Below are positions 52,937-62,583 of a stretch of 64,000 nucleotides of DNA, one piece after another. Source of the stretch: Nocardia mexicana NBRC 108244. GTDB taxonomy: Bacteria > Actinomycetota > Actinomycetes > Mycobacteriales > Mycobacteriaceae. The stretch lies in the NCBI RefSeq assembly GCF_001613165.1, contig NZ_BDBV01000055.1:62001-126000 (forward strand). Reading direction: 5' to 3'. Both the position numbers and the translations under genes were made by a program. The notes under the pieces are model-generated. The model worked only from the letters and a program-made list of their open reading frames with translations, ran no database searches and was not told the origin of the DNA. Numbering within the stretch: the first letter of the stretch is position 1; the number at the start of each line of letters is the position of its first letter.

Positions 52937-54574
52937 ATGCAGCTGATGGATGCTGTCGAAGTTGCCCAGCTGCCGGAGGATCCCGTCGGCCGCAGACGCG
53001 CCTGGGCGTTCTGGTCGGGCCTGGCGGCCACGGTCGCGGGTGCCGCGCTGCACCTTCCGATGTATCTGATGGCGCGGGATATGGGCTATCACATGGCGGG
53101 GATGCCGATGGACAACGCCATGATCAGCGGGATGGTCCTGATCGTGGTCGGCCTGGGGTTGACCACCTACGGGCTGTTCCCGCGCAAACCGGTGCACGAC
53201 GAGGTGGCCCGGATGCGGGTCCGGGCGCTCGACGACGCGCCGATCAACAAGGTGCACGTGCTGCTGATGCTGGTGATGGCCGCCGCCATCACGATCGACG
53301 TCATGAAGCCGACGACGCTGTCGTTCGTGGTGCCCGGCGTCGGCAGCGAATACCACCTGCGCACACCGTCGAATCCGAACGTGGACGCGCTGCCGGTGGC
53401 GCTGCTGCCGCTGTCGGGGATCGCCGGCACGGTGCTCGGCTCGTTCCTGTGGGGCTGGCTCGGCGACCGGATCGGGCGCAAGGCGGCGATCCTGCTGGCC
53501 GGGATCTTCTTCGTGGGCACCGCCATCTGCGGCGCCATGCCCAGCTTCGAGTGGAACGTCGCGATGTGTTTCATCATGGGGCTCAGCGCGGGCGGCATGC
53601 TGCCGATCGCGTTCACGCTGCTGTCGGAGACGATTCCGGCCCGCCACCGCGGCTGGCTGCTGGTCCTCATCGGCGGCGATATCGCGGGCGCCTACGTTCT
53701 CACCAGCTGGCTGTCGTCGACGATCGGCGAGACCTACAGCTGGCGCAGCATGTGGCTGCTGGGGCTCCCGACCGGGTTGCTGCTGGTGCTGCTCGTCCGC
53801 TGGATTCCGGAATCGCCCCGGTTCCTGCTCGCCGTCGGCCGCCACCGCGAGGCCGAGCAGGTGCTGCGCACCTACAACGCCGAGATCGTGCCCGCCGACC
53901 AAGCCGCCCCGGAGCCGGAAGACCGGGTGCGCAGCGGATTTCACCAGTTGCTGCGCCGCCCGTTCCTCGGGGTGACGGTCGTGCTCTCGCTGCTGGGCCT
54001 CGGAGTCGGGTTGGTCACCTACGGATTTCAGCTCTGGCTGCCGACCAACCTGCGCGATCTCGGGTTCAGCGGCGTGACCGCCGACCGCATCCTGCGCGAT
54101 TCGGCGCTGGTCGGATTCCCGCTCAACTTCCTGGTCGCCTACTGCTATCACCGGTCCACGAAGTGGACGCTCATCGTCCTCAGCGCTCTGCTCGCGCTCA
54201 CCCTGGGCGGGTTCATCGTGCTCGGCGACCAGGTGGCCGACCACCGGCTGCTGCTGAATGCCCTTCTCGTGGTGCCGATTTGGGGTTCCAGCTCGATCGT
54301 TGCTGTTATCGTCGCCTATGGTGCCGAGGTCTACCCGACCCGGATCCGTTCCCGCGGCAGCGGCGTCGCGGCGGCCATGACCAAGGCCGGCGGCGTCGGG
54401 GTCATCGCGCTGGTCGCGCTGGCCTTCGCCACCCCGTCGATCAGCGTCATGGCGATCATCAGTGCGCTCCCCGTGGCCCTGGCGGCGGCCGCCGCGGTGG
54501 TCTACATCGTCGAGACCCGCCGCCGTTCGCTCGAAGACATCACGGCCGAGGAATTGCAGGTGGCAACAGCATGA
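52937..54574 (+). CDS. MFS transporter with two extra N-terminal helices
   Basis: A 545-residue protein. Two helices (about 25-47 and 64-86) precede the MFS core, which starts near 105. The motif-A loop is WGWLGDRIGRKAAIL and the second-half equivalent is YEVYPTRIRSRGSGVAAAMT-like (YGAEVYPTRIRSRG). LWLPTNLRDLGFSG and PESPRFLLAVGRHREAE match the sugar or metabolite:H+ symporter branch. GAGGG at 52925-52929 supports the ATG. It overlaps the next TetR gene by 4 bp. It could export the product of the PKS cluster, but this is inference. Confidence 0.85.
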   Translation: MQLMDAVEVAQLPEDPVGRRRAWAFWSGLAATVAGAALHLPMYLMARDMGYHMAGMPMDNAMISGMVLIVVGLGLTTYGLFPRKPVHDEVARMRVRALDDAPINKVHVLLMLVMAAAITIDVMKPTTLSFVVPGVGSEYHLRTPSNPNVDALPVALLPLSGIAGTVLGSFLWGWLGDRIGRKAAILLAGIFFVGTAICGAMPSFEWNVAMCFIMGLSAGGMLPIAFTLLSETIPARHRGWLLVLIGGDIAGAYVLTSWLSSTIGETYSWRSMWLLGLPTGLLLVLLVRWIPESPRFLLAVGRHREAEQVLRTYNAEIVPADQAAPEPEDRVRSGFHQLLRRPFLGVTVVLSLLGLGVGLVTYGFQLWLPTNLRDLGFSGVTADRILRDSALVGFPLNFLVAYCYHRSTKWTLIVLSALLALTLGGFIVLGDQVADHRLLLNALLVVPIWGSSSIVAVIVAYGAEVYPTRIRSRGSGVAAAMTKAGGVGVIALVALAFATPSISVMAIISALPVALAAAAAVVYIVETRRRSLEDITAEELQVATA

Positions 54575-55278
54575 CTGGAGCAACAGCGCCGGTGCCGGAT
54601 CCCGGCCTACCCGGCTCGTTACGAGATCGACTGATAGAGGCGACAATTCAGCTCCTCTCGTCCGAGGGGCTGGGATCATTGACGGTGCGACGAGTGTCGC
54701 GGATCTGTGAAGTGTCAACCATGGCGATTTATTCCAACTTCAGCGGCATGCCCGGACTGCTGCGCGCGGTCGGCTCGGTGGGCTTCGCGCAGCTCAACAC
54801 GCGGCTGGAGGAGTGCGCGATCAGCGATGACCCGATCACCGACATCCTGGTGCTGGGCTTCATCTTCCGCGACGAGGCGCTGCGCAAGCCGGAGCTGTTC
54901 CGGCTCATGTACACCACCGACTCGCCCAAGGCCGAGGTCAAGCTGAACCGCGGCAATATCCTGTCCGGATCCGGCGACTCCGATTTCGAGAACTTCGCCG
55001 AGAGCTTCGACCATGTGGTGCGCGCGACCCAGCGCGCCCTCGACGCCGGACTGCTGCACGGCACCAATCCCCGCGCGGCGGCCGCCCAGTTCTGGACCGG
55101 GCTCTACGGATTCATCCAGCTCGATATGGCCGGGCTGTACGGCGAGGCGGGCATGAGCGAGGTGCTGCTGCCCTCGATAGTCAACATCCTCATCGGGATG
55201 GGCGCCGACCCCGAGCGGGTGCAGGAGTCGGTCACGCGGGCCGTGCAGCGTGTGCTCTGGACCGCGTCGGTGCCGTAA
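54571..55278 (+). CDS. TetR-family regulator coupled to MFS gene
   Basis: A 235-residue protein overlapping the MFS stop (ATGA). The helix-turn-helix is LIEATIQLLSSEGLGSLTVR then RVSRICEVSTMAIYSNFSGM. The C-terminal domain has WTGLYGFIQLDMAGLYGEAG, as in TetR_C_33-type proteins. The seven 13-bp boxes at 55893-56066, beyond the convergent SnoaL gene, are the best candidates for its binding sites. That assignment rests on position only. Confidence 0.88.
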   Translation: MTGATAPVPDPGLPGSLRDRLIEATIQLLSSEGLGSLTVRRVSRICEVSTMAIYSNFSGMPGLLRAVGSVGFAQLNTRLEECAISDDPITDILVLGFIFRDEALRKPELFRLMYTTDSPKAEVKLNRGNILSGSGDSDFENFAESFDHVVRATQRALDAGLLHGTNPRAAAAQFWTGLYGFIQLDMAGLYGEAGMSEVLLPSIVNILIGMGADPERVQESVTRAVQRVLWTASVP

Positions 55279-55307
55279 CGCACTGTTGCGCAACGGGTTC
55301 GGCGGGC

Positions 55308-55874
55308 TCATCGAGCCCTCCGCGCCCGACCGCGCGTGCGGCGCAGCCGGACTCCCATCCGCTGCCAGCGCGCCACGAACCGCTCGCCGAACCCGTTGCG
55401 CTTGGGCAGCAGGCCCAGCTGCAGCAGTAGCTCGTTGAGGTCCCAGGTCGCCTTGCTGCGCCAGATCCGGCCGTCACGGAACTGCCAGATGTCCACCACC
55501 ATCAGGTCGAATTTCCTTCCGGTACCGGCGAATCCGGGCGGATCGATCGGGCCGAGGTGGGTGCCCGTCATCCGCCACGGCACGATCGCGGCGCGGCCGT
55601 CCGCGGTCAGGGTCGGCTCGAACACCAGGCTGTAGGACACGTCCGGGAACGAGCGGAACGTGTCGCGGACGAACTTCGCCACGCCCGCGCGGCCTACGAT
55701 CAACTCCTCCTCCGACGGGTCCAGCCACCGGGTGTCCTCGGTGACGCAGTCGGCCACCGCCCCGGCGTCACCGGCGTTCCATCCCGCGATGTAGCGGTCC
55801 ACGAAGCCGCGCAGCCAGTCCTGGTCGGTCACCGGCTCGGCGTCCGGGTCGAGGGCGAATTCACCGGAGTTCAT
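55308..55874 (-). CDS. SnoaL-like NTF2-fold protein
   Basis: A 188-residue protein. FVDRYIAGWNAGDAGAVADC, VTEDTRWLDPSEEELIVGRA and MVVDIWQFRDGRIWRSKATW match the SnoaL/NTF2-like fold. SnoaL-type proteins act as polyketide cyclases or small isomerases, though many have unrelated roles. A basic tail of about 35 residues (RFVARWQRMGVRLRRTRGRA) is unusual. Its start lies 19 bp from a cluster of operator-like boxes shared with the divergent PKS, so co-regulation is likely. Confidence 0.82.
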   Translation of the reverse strand: MNSGEFALDPDAEPVTDQDWLRGFVDRYIAGWNAGDAGAVADCVTEDTRWLDPSEEELIVGRAGVAKFVRDTFRSFPDVSYSLVFEPTLTADGRAAIVPWRMTGTHLGPIDPPGFAGTGRKFDLMVVDIWQFRDGRIWRSKATWDLNELLLQLGLLPKRNGFGERFVARWQRMGVRLRRTRGRARRAR

Positions 55875-55892
55875 GGCGCCGAAGGTACATCC

Positions 55893-56066
55893 ATAACAAT
55901 GTCATGCGCGGCAATAACGCTGTCATTGGTGCAATAACAGCGTCATCCGGATTATGACGGTGTTATCGGAAAAATTCGGCTAGGGGGTTGCCTTCCCGCC
56001 GTCTGGACTAATAACGATGTCACCTGCAAATAACACCGTCAGGGCACTGGTGGATAACAGTGTAAT
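55893..56066. promoter_or_regulatory. Array of seven operator-like boxes between SnoaL and PKS genes
   Basis: Seven 13-bp boxes resemble ATAACNNYGTCAT: 55893-55905, 55914-55926, 55934-55946, 55954-55966 (reverse orientation), 56011-56023, 56030-56042 and 56054-56066. Boxes 1-4 repeat every 20-21 bp, two helical turns, next to the SnoaL start. Boxes 5-7 lie 166-221 bp upstream of the PKS start. Box 4, ATGACGGTGTTAT, shows the dyad ATAACA/TGTTAT form. The rest, 56067-56231, is a leader with AGGGGA at 56219-56224. Confidence 0.7.
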
Positions 56067-56231
56067 TGGCCATCATCATGCCCAAATACCTGCCTGACAG
56101 GGACTTTTGCCAATTCTGCCCATCGCGCTGATCTTCGAATCTATGCTGTCATATCGTTCGGAGAAACATACTTTTGGGATGCAGTTGTTCAGCCTCGCAC
56201 CGCTCGGTGCAGATATTCAGGGGACCGCGCA

Positions 56232-59200
56232 ATGTCCGATGTAGCCATCGTGGGGATCGGCTGCCGCTTTCCGGGCGGCATCGACGGTCCGGACACGTTC
56301 TGGGACTTTCTGATCGGCAGGGGTGACGGCATCGTCGAGGTACCGCCGGACCGGTGGAGCCTGGACAAGTTCTACGATCCGGACCCCGACGCCCCCGGGC
56401 GCATGTACACCCGCCACGGCGGATTCCTCGCCCAGTCGCTGTGGGAGTTCGACGCCGACTTCTTCGGGATCTCGCAGCGCGAGGCGTCGATCATGGATCC
56501 GCAGCAGCGGCTGCTGCTCGAGGTCGCCTGGGAGGCCCTCGACGACGGAGGCATGGCCGGGCGCATCTCCGGGCGCGACATCGGCGTCTTCGTCGGCGGC
56601 TTCATGATGGACAATGCCGTGGGGCGCAACGTGGTTCGCCACGCGATCAACAGCCACACCCCGACCAGCTCCTCGCACACCCTGCTGTCGGCCCGCATCG
56701 CGTTCCTGCTGGATCTGCACGGTCCGACCATGACCATCGACACGGCGTGCTCCTCGTCGCTGGTGGCGCTGCACCAGGCCGTGCAGTCGCTCGCGGCGGG
56801 CGAGTGCGGCGCGGCCATCGTGGGCGGCACCAACGCCATGCTGCAGCCGGAGACCTTCATCTCGATGTGCAAGGGCCGCTTCCTGGCCGTCGACGGCCGG
56901 TGCAAGTCCTTCGACGCCACCGCCGACGGCTACGGACGCGGGGAGGGCGCTGGTGCGGTCATCCTCAAGCCGCTGGATGCGGCCATGCGCGACGGTGACC
57001 GCATCTACGCCGTGGTCCGCGGCAGCGGCGTCAACCAGGACGGCCGCACCCTGGCCATCCCGGTGCCCAATCCCGTTGCGCAGGAACGGCTTGCGCGCCG
57101 GGTGCAGACCCTCGCGGGGGTCGGCGCGCACGAGATCGGGTACGTCGAGGCACACGGAACCGGCACGCCGGTCGGCGATCCCATCGAACTGAAGGCGCTC
57201 GGGAGCGTCTACGGCGCGGTCGAGGGCCGCGACGAGCCGCTGCCGGTCGGCTCGGTCAAGACCAATATCGGCCACACCGAGGCCGCGGCGGGCGTCGCGG
57301 GCGTCATCAAGGCCGCCCTCACCGTCCACCACGGCACCATCGCCCCGCATCTGCGGCTGGACAACCCCAACCCGGACATCGACTTCGAGGGGCTGCGGCT
57401 GCGGGTCCCGATGGCACCCGAACCGCTGCGGCGACCGCTGGTGGCGGTCAACAGCTTCGGCTACGGCGGCACCAACGCCCACGCCCTCATCGGGCCCGCG
57501 CCCGCCAATGGAAGGGCGGGTAAGGCCGAGTCGGGCAAGCACACGCTACCGATCCTCCCGCTGTCGGCCCGCAGCGACACCGCGCTGCGCACGCTCGCCG
57601 CGGAGTTGGTCGCCGAGGACCTGCCCGTCGAGCAGCTCACCTCGGCCGCGTGGGTGCGGCGGGCGCATCATCCGCTGCGCACGGCGTTCCGGTACACCGA
57701 TGCCGCCGACTTACGTTCGCAGCTGGCCGAATTCGCGGCCGGCGGCGGTCAGGTGCCCGCGCGGGCGGTCGCCGAGGGCGGCACCGATCCGGTGTTCGTC
57801 TACAGCGGTATGGGCCCGCAGTGGTGGGCCATGGGACGCGAACTGCTGACCGCCGACGGGCCCGCCGCCGAGGTCGCCCGCGAGGTCGACCGGGAGTTCG
57901 AAAAGCTTTCCGGCTGGTCGATTCTCGACGAGATGCTGCGCGACGAGGACGGCTCGCGCATCGCCCGCACCGAGATCGCGCAGCCCGCGAACTTCCTGCT
58001 GCAGGCGGCGCTCACCGCGGACCTGGCCGCACGGGGTATCCGGCCCGCGGCCGTCGTGGGGCACAGCGTCGGCGAGGTCACCGCGGCCTACGTCTCCGGC
58101 GCGCTCACGCTCACCGAGGCGGTCACCGTGAGCTATCACCGCTCCCGGCTGCAGGCCACGACGGCGGGCACCGGCGCCATGCTGGCGGTCGGGCTGTCGG
58201 AGGCCGAGGCCCGCGAACTGCTGACCGATATCGAGGGCGTCGATGTCGCCGCGATCAACAGCCCCTCCGCGGTCACGCTCGCCGGTCCCGCCGAGACGCT
58301 GGCGGGGATCGCCGAAAGGCTCACGGCCGACGGCGTTTTCGCCCGGGTGCTGCGGGTCGAGGTGCCCTACCACAGCCACCTCATGGACCCCATCCTCGAC
58401 GAGCTGCGGACGGTGCTGGCACCGCTCGCCGCCGCCGACACCACGGTGCCGGTGTATTCGACGGTGACGGCGGAGCCTGCGACACAGCAGGACTGGAACG
58501 CCGACTACTGGTGCCGCAACGTGCGCGACTCGGTCCGCTTCGCCGACACCGTCGACGCGCTGCTCGGCGCGGGACATCGGGTGTTCCTCGAGGTCGGGCC
58601 GCATCCCGTGCTCAGCGGCAGCATCCGTGAAATCCTGTTGCAGCAGGGCATTTCGGGAAATGCGGTGGCGACGCTGCAGCGCGGCGGTGACGACCGCGAG
58701 AACCTGCTGATCGCGATCGCCGAGCTGTACCGTGCCGGAGCGCTGGACAGCGAACGACTCCCCCGCCCGGTCGACACCACCGCACCGCACATCGCGCTGC
58801 CCCGCTATCCGTGGCAGCGCCGCCACGTCTGGACCCAGGAGCCGGAGACGCGCCTCGACCGGCTGGGCACGCCGGACGGATACGCCATGCTCGGCGACCG
58901 GATCGCCGCCGTGGCGCCGGAATGGGAAGTGCAGCTGTCGGTGTCGAACCTGCCGTGGCTGCGCGATCACGTCGTCGCCGGTGCGGTGGTGCTGCCCGGC
59001 GCCGCATATCTGGACGCGGCGCTGAGCGCGGTGGCCACCCGGACCGGCCGCGAGTCGTTCGGCCTGGAATCGGTGGAGTTCGTCAGCCCCCTGGTCGTCG
59101 ACGAGCACGATGTCCCGGTGCTGCGCATCGCCGTGGAGGAGACGACGCGGCGGTTCACGGTCCGTTCCCGGCCGGGCGCCGCGGCGGACTGGACGATCAA

Positions 59201-62200
59201 TGCCTACGGCCGCCTGATCGAGGCCGACGTGGACGCCACCACCGTGGACGTCACGCCACCGGCCGACGCGGGGCGCGTCCCGGCCGACACGCTCTACGAC
59301 AGCATGATCGAGCACGGGCTCACCTACGGGCCCGATTTCCGCCTGCTGCGCACGGTCTGGGTCGGCCCGGACGGCGTTGTCGCCCATATCGGTACGCCGG
59401 AGACCGACACCGCACACCGGCACCTGGCGCACCCGGCCGTCATCGATGCGGCCCTGCAGTGTTTCGCCGCGCTCTACGCCAGCACCGCCGCCCAGCACGG
59501 TGCGGGCGCCGCGGACGTGGTGATCCCGGGCGCGATCTCGGGCGTCCGGTGGACGGGCCCCATTCCGGACAACCCGGTGGTGGTCGTCACCCGCGACCCG
59601 GACGACCCGCTGCGTGCGGACATCCGAATCGCCTCCGCCGCAGGCGCTGTCGCGCTGTCGCTGACCGGCGTGCAGTTCCGCACCCTCACACCGCCGCGGC
59701 CCCTCACCGATCAGCTGGACGAGCTCTATTACGAGCCCGTGTGGGAAATCGTGTCCGACACGGCGGAACCCGCGGCACCGGCCCTGCCCGTCGAGGAGGA
59801 GGCGCTGGTCGTGATCAACCTCGGCGCCGAGATCTCCCAGCGGGCCAAGGAGATCGCCAGCACCCGCACCGGCGACCTCGTCACCGTCGGCGACCACGCC
59901 TCGGCCCTGGGCAGCGAGCAACTGTTCGAACTGCTGCGCGGCAATCACGCACGGCCGGGCATCCAGCGGCTCCGGATGGTCGTGGTCGCGAGCACCGACC
60001 TGGACGGCACACAGAATGTGTACGGGCTCGCCCAGGTGGCGCAGGCGGTGAAACGTCTGCTGTCCCTGGACGATTCGACGCCACACGATGCCGCCGACGC
60101 AGCGCCCGCGGATATCCGCGCCGTCGTCGTCACCGAGAACGCGTTGTGCCTGCCCATCGACCGATTCGCCCGGCCCGAACACGCGGCCCTGGCGGGTGGG
60201 CGGCGCGAGTTGCTCAACGAGCTGCCGTCGGGCCAGTGGCGGCTGGTCGACACCGAGCCGGGCTCCGCCGCCGCGGACATCCTGGAGCAGGTCTATGCCG
60301 ACACCCTCGTCGACGAGGTCGCGTTGCGCGCCGGGGCGTGCTGGACGATCCGCTGGCGCCACACCCTCGGCTCCCATCTGGCCCGCTGGGACGTCCCCGC
60401 ACCGCTCACCGATCCGAATCGTTCGTTCTGCCTGGACATTCCGCGTTCCAGGCTGCTGCCGGAGCTCGCGCTGCGCACCACCGACCGGGTCGCCCCGGGG
60501 CCCGACGAGATCGAGATCCGCATGCAGGCGGTCGGCCTCAACTACAAGGACACCCTGAAAGTACTCGGCGTGCTCACCGAGCGGGAGCTCGACGGCACGT
60601 TCTTCGGCACCGAGATCGGCATGGACGGCTACGGCGTCGTCGAACGCGTCGGCAGCGACGTCACCGGGATCTCCCCCGGCGACGAAATCTCCGTCGTGGC
60701 ACCGGGAATCGTCCGCCGCTACGTCACACTGCGCCCCGACACCGGCGCGACGACCGCGATGGACATCTTCCCGCCCGGCACCTTCGATCCGCTGCACTGC
60801 ACGTCGGTGATGCCGCTGTTCACCGCCGAGATCGGCCTGGGCGAGCTGGCCCGGGTGCGGCCGGGCGAGACGGTACTGGTGCACGGCGCGGCCGGTGGCA
60901 TGGGCATGGCCGCGGTCCAGGTGGCGCTGCGAATGGGGGCGCGGGTCATCGCCACGGCGGGCACCGCCGAGCGGCGCGACCAGGTACGGGCCCTCGGCGC
61001 GCACGAGGTGCTGAACTCCCGGTCGGTCAGCTTCGTCGACGAGGTGCTGCGCCTGACCGGCGGGGAGGGCGTGGACGTCGTCTACAGCTCCGCGCCCGGC
61101 GAAATCCTGCAGCAGAACTTCCGGGTGGCAGGCGAATTCGGGCGCATCGTCGATATCGGCAAGGCCGACATCTACGGGTCCGGCGCGATCGATCTGCGGC
61201 CGTTCGACCGGAACCTGTCGTTCTTCGCCGTCGATATCGACCGCATCCTGGCCCGGCGTCCCGAGCAGGTGCGTCACGCGGCCCGCCGGGTGGTGGACGC
61301 GATGTTCCACGGCGAGTACACGGCCCTGCCCAACACCGTATTCGGGCTCGACCGACTCACCGAGGCCTTCGAGACGGTGGCCCGCTCGGCCCAGATCGGC
61401 CGCGTCGTGCTCGATCTGCGGGAGGAGCAGCCCGCGGTGCGGCACATCCCCCGCGACGTCGAGATCGATCCCGCCGCAAGCTATCTCGTGACCGGCGGAT
61501 TCGGCGCCTTCGGCCTCGCCACCGCCCGCCACCTGGTGCGCGCCGGCGCCCGGCACCTGGTGCTGGCCGGGCGGCGCGGCGCCACCACCGACGCCGCCCG
61601 CGAGCAGCTGGCGCAGTTCGCCCGCGAGGGCGTCGAGGTGCGCGAGGCGCGCCTCGACGTCGCCGACTACGACGCGGTGGCCGCGCTGGTGGCTTCCATC
61701 CAGTCCGGCAGTGCGCCGTTACGCGGGGTCATCCACGCCGCGGGCGTGGTCAACAACACCGAGATCCCGGAGATCACCGCCGAATCGCTGCGCGAGATCT
61801 TCGAGCCCAAGGTGGCCGGTGCGCTCAACCTGGACCGCGCCACCACCGACGCCGGGGTCGAGCTGGACCTGTTCGTGCTGTACGCCTCGGCCAGCGGCAT
61901 CGCGGGACTGTCGCCCCAATTGGGTTATGCCTCCGCCAACTCCGTGCTCGACGCGCTGGCCTGGACGCGGCGGGCACAGGGCCGTCCGGCGATCTCGGTG
62001 GACTGGGGCTTCATGCGCGGCGACGGCGGCATGGCCGATTCCCAGGCGGTGTCGCGGTATGCGGAGATGACCGGATACGGCTCGCTGGACATGGATTTCG
62101 CCACGGTGCTGCTGTGGGAGTGCCTGCGGCTGGACGTGCCGCAGTGCGCGGTGCTCGACATCGACTGGGCGCAATGGGCCCTCGCCCACCGCTCCTCGGC

Positions 62201-62573
62201 GAAGTCCCCGCGATTCGTGGAACTGGTCACGGCGGCCGGTGGCGGCGGCACCGGCGGGCTGCGCACCGAGATCCTCACCATCGACAGCGAACAGCGCGGC
62301 GAGGTGGTCGCCTGGCTGCTGGCCGAACAGCTCGCGACCGTGCTCGGCGTCGACGCCGACACCGTGGACCTGGACACCCCGACCAGCGAACTCGGCCTGG
62401 ATTCGCTGATGGCCATGGAATTCGGTGCCCGCGTGGTGAAGAGCCTCGGCGTGAAGATGTCGGTGCTCTCGATCGGCGCCGGACTCTCGCTCGGCGGCCT
62501 GGGCGCCAAGATCGCCGCGCAGATCGCACAGGAAGAAGCAACAACGACGACGACCGAACCGACGGCAGCGTGA
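56232..62573 (+). CDS. Single-module fully reducing type I polyketide synthase
   Basis: A 2113-residue protein in the order KS-AT-DH-ER-KR-ACP. KS (1-425): C173 in TACSSSLVAL, H308 in VEAHGTGT, H348 in NIGHTEAAAG. AT (520-800): S612 in GHSVGE with YHSH at 713-716, the motif position that separates malonyl from methylmalonyl loaders. DH: H913 in DHVVAGAVVLPG and D1072. ER (about 1410-1730): VLVHGAAGGMG. KR: TGGFGAFG at 1754, S1886, Y1899. ACP: S2058 in LGLDSLM. No thioesterase, methyltransferase or loading domain. All active sites look intact, so saturated chains are expected. Adjacent alpha-oxoamine synthase probably performs release. Confidence 0.93.
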   Translation: MSDVAIVGIGCRFPGGIDGPDTFWDFLIGRGDGIVEVPPDRWSLDKFYDPDPDAPGRMYTRHGGFLAQSLWEFDADFFGISQREASIMDPQQRLLLEVAWEALDDGGMAGRISGRDIGVFVGGFMMDNAVGRNVVRHAINSHTPTSSSHTLLSARIAFLLDLHGPTMTIDTACSSSLVALHQAVQSLAAGECGAAIVGGTNAMLQPETFISMCKGRFLAVDGRCKSFDATADGYGRGEGAGAVILKPLDAAMRDGDRIYAVVRGSGVNQDGRTLAIPVPNPVAQERLARRVQTLAGVGAHEIGYVEAHGTGTPVGDPIELKALGSVYGAVEGRDEPLPVGSVKTNIGHTEAAAGVAGVIKAALTVHHGTIAPHLRLDNPNPDIDFEGLRLRVPMAPEPLRRPLVAVNSFGYGGTNAHALIGPAPANGRAGKAESGKHTLPILPLSARSDTALRTLAAELVAEDLPVEQLTSAAWVRRAHHPLRTAFRYTDAADLRSQLAEFAAGGGQVPARAVAEGGTDPVFVYSGMGPQWWAMGRELLTADGPAAEVAREVDREFEKLSGWSILDEMLRDEDGSRIARTEIAQPANFLLQAALTADLAARGIRPAAVVGHSVGEVTAAYVSGALTLTEAVTVSYHRSRLQATTAGTGAMLAVGLSEAEARELLTDIEGVDVAAINSPSAVTLAGPAETLAGIAERLTADGVFARVLRVEVPYHSHLMDPILDELRTVLAPLAAADTTVPVYSTVTAEPATQQDWNADYWCRNVRDSVRFADTVDALLGAGHRVFLEVGPHPVLSGSIREILLQQGISGNAVATLQRGGDDRENLLIAIAELYRAGALDSERLPRPVDTTAPHIALPRYPWQRRHVWTQEPETRLDRLGTPDGYAMLGDRIAAVAPEWEVQLSVSNLPWLRDHVVAGAVVLPGAAYLDAALSAVATRTGRESFGLESVEFVSPLVVDEHDVPVLRIAVEETTRRFTVRSRPGAAADWTINAYGRLIEADVDATTVDVTPPADAGRVPADTLYDSMIEHGLTYGPDFRLLRTVWVGPDGVVAHIGTPETDTAHRHLAHPAVIDAALQCFAALYASTAAQHGAGAADVVIPGAISGVRWTGPIPDNPVVVVTRDPDDPLRADIRIASAAGAVALSLTGVQFRTLTPPRPLTDQLDELYYEPVWEIVSDTAEPAAPALPVEEEALVVINLGAEISQRAKEIASTRTGDLVTVGDHASALGSEQLFELLRGNHARPGIQRLRMVVVASTDLDGTQNVYGLAQVAQAVKRLLSLDDSTPHDAADAAPADIRAVVVTENALCLPIDRFARPEHAALAGGRRELLNELPSGQWRLVDTEPGSAAADILEQVYADTLVDEVALRAGACWTIRWRHTLGSHLARWDVPAPLTDPNRSFCLDIPRSRLLPELALRTTDRVAPGPDEIEIRMQAVGLNYKDTLKVLGVLTERELDGTFFGTEIGMDGYGVVERVGSDVTGISPGDEISVVAPGIVRRYVTLRPDTGATTAMDIFPPGTFDPLHCTSVMPLFTAEIGLGELARVRPGETVLVHGAAGGMGMAAVQVALRMGARVIATAGTAERRDQVRALGAHEVLNSRSVSFVDEVLRLTGGEGVDVVYSSAPGEILQQNFRVAGEFGRIVDIGKADIYGSGAIDLRPFDRNLSFFAVDIDRILARRPEQVRHAARRVVDAMFHGEYTALPNTVFGLDRLTEAFETVARSAQIGRVVLDLREEQPAVRHIPRDVEIDPAASYLVTGGFGAFGLATARHLVRAGARHLVLAGRRGATTDAAREQLAQFAREGVEVREARLDVADYDAVAALVASIQSGSAPLRGVIHAAGVVNNTEIPEITAESLREIFEPKVAGALNLDRATTDAGVELDLFVLYASASGIAGLSPQLGYASANSVLDALAWTRRAQGRPAISVDWGFMRGDGGMADSQAVSRYAEMTGYGSLDMDFATVLLWECLRLDVPQCAVLDIDWAQWALAHRSSAKSPRFVELVTAAGGGGTGGLRTEILTIDSEQRGEVVAWLLAEQLATVLGVDADTVDLDTPTSELGLDSLMAMEFGARVVKSLGVKMSVLSIGAGLSLGGLGAKIAAQIAQEEATTTTTEPTAA

Positions 62574-62583
62574 GGAATCGCCC

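Noticed and set aside
57711..61556. Long open frame antisense to the PKS gene
   Set aside because: No domain is recognisable and the composition is Arg/Gly/His-rich. The plus strand PKS explains the region completely.
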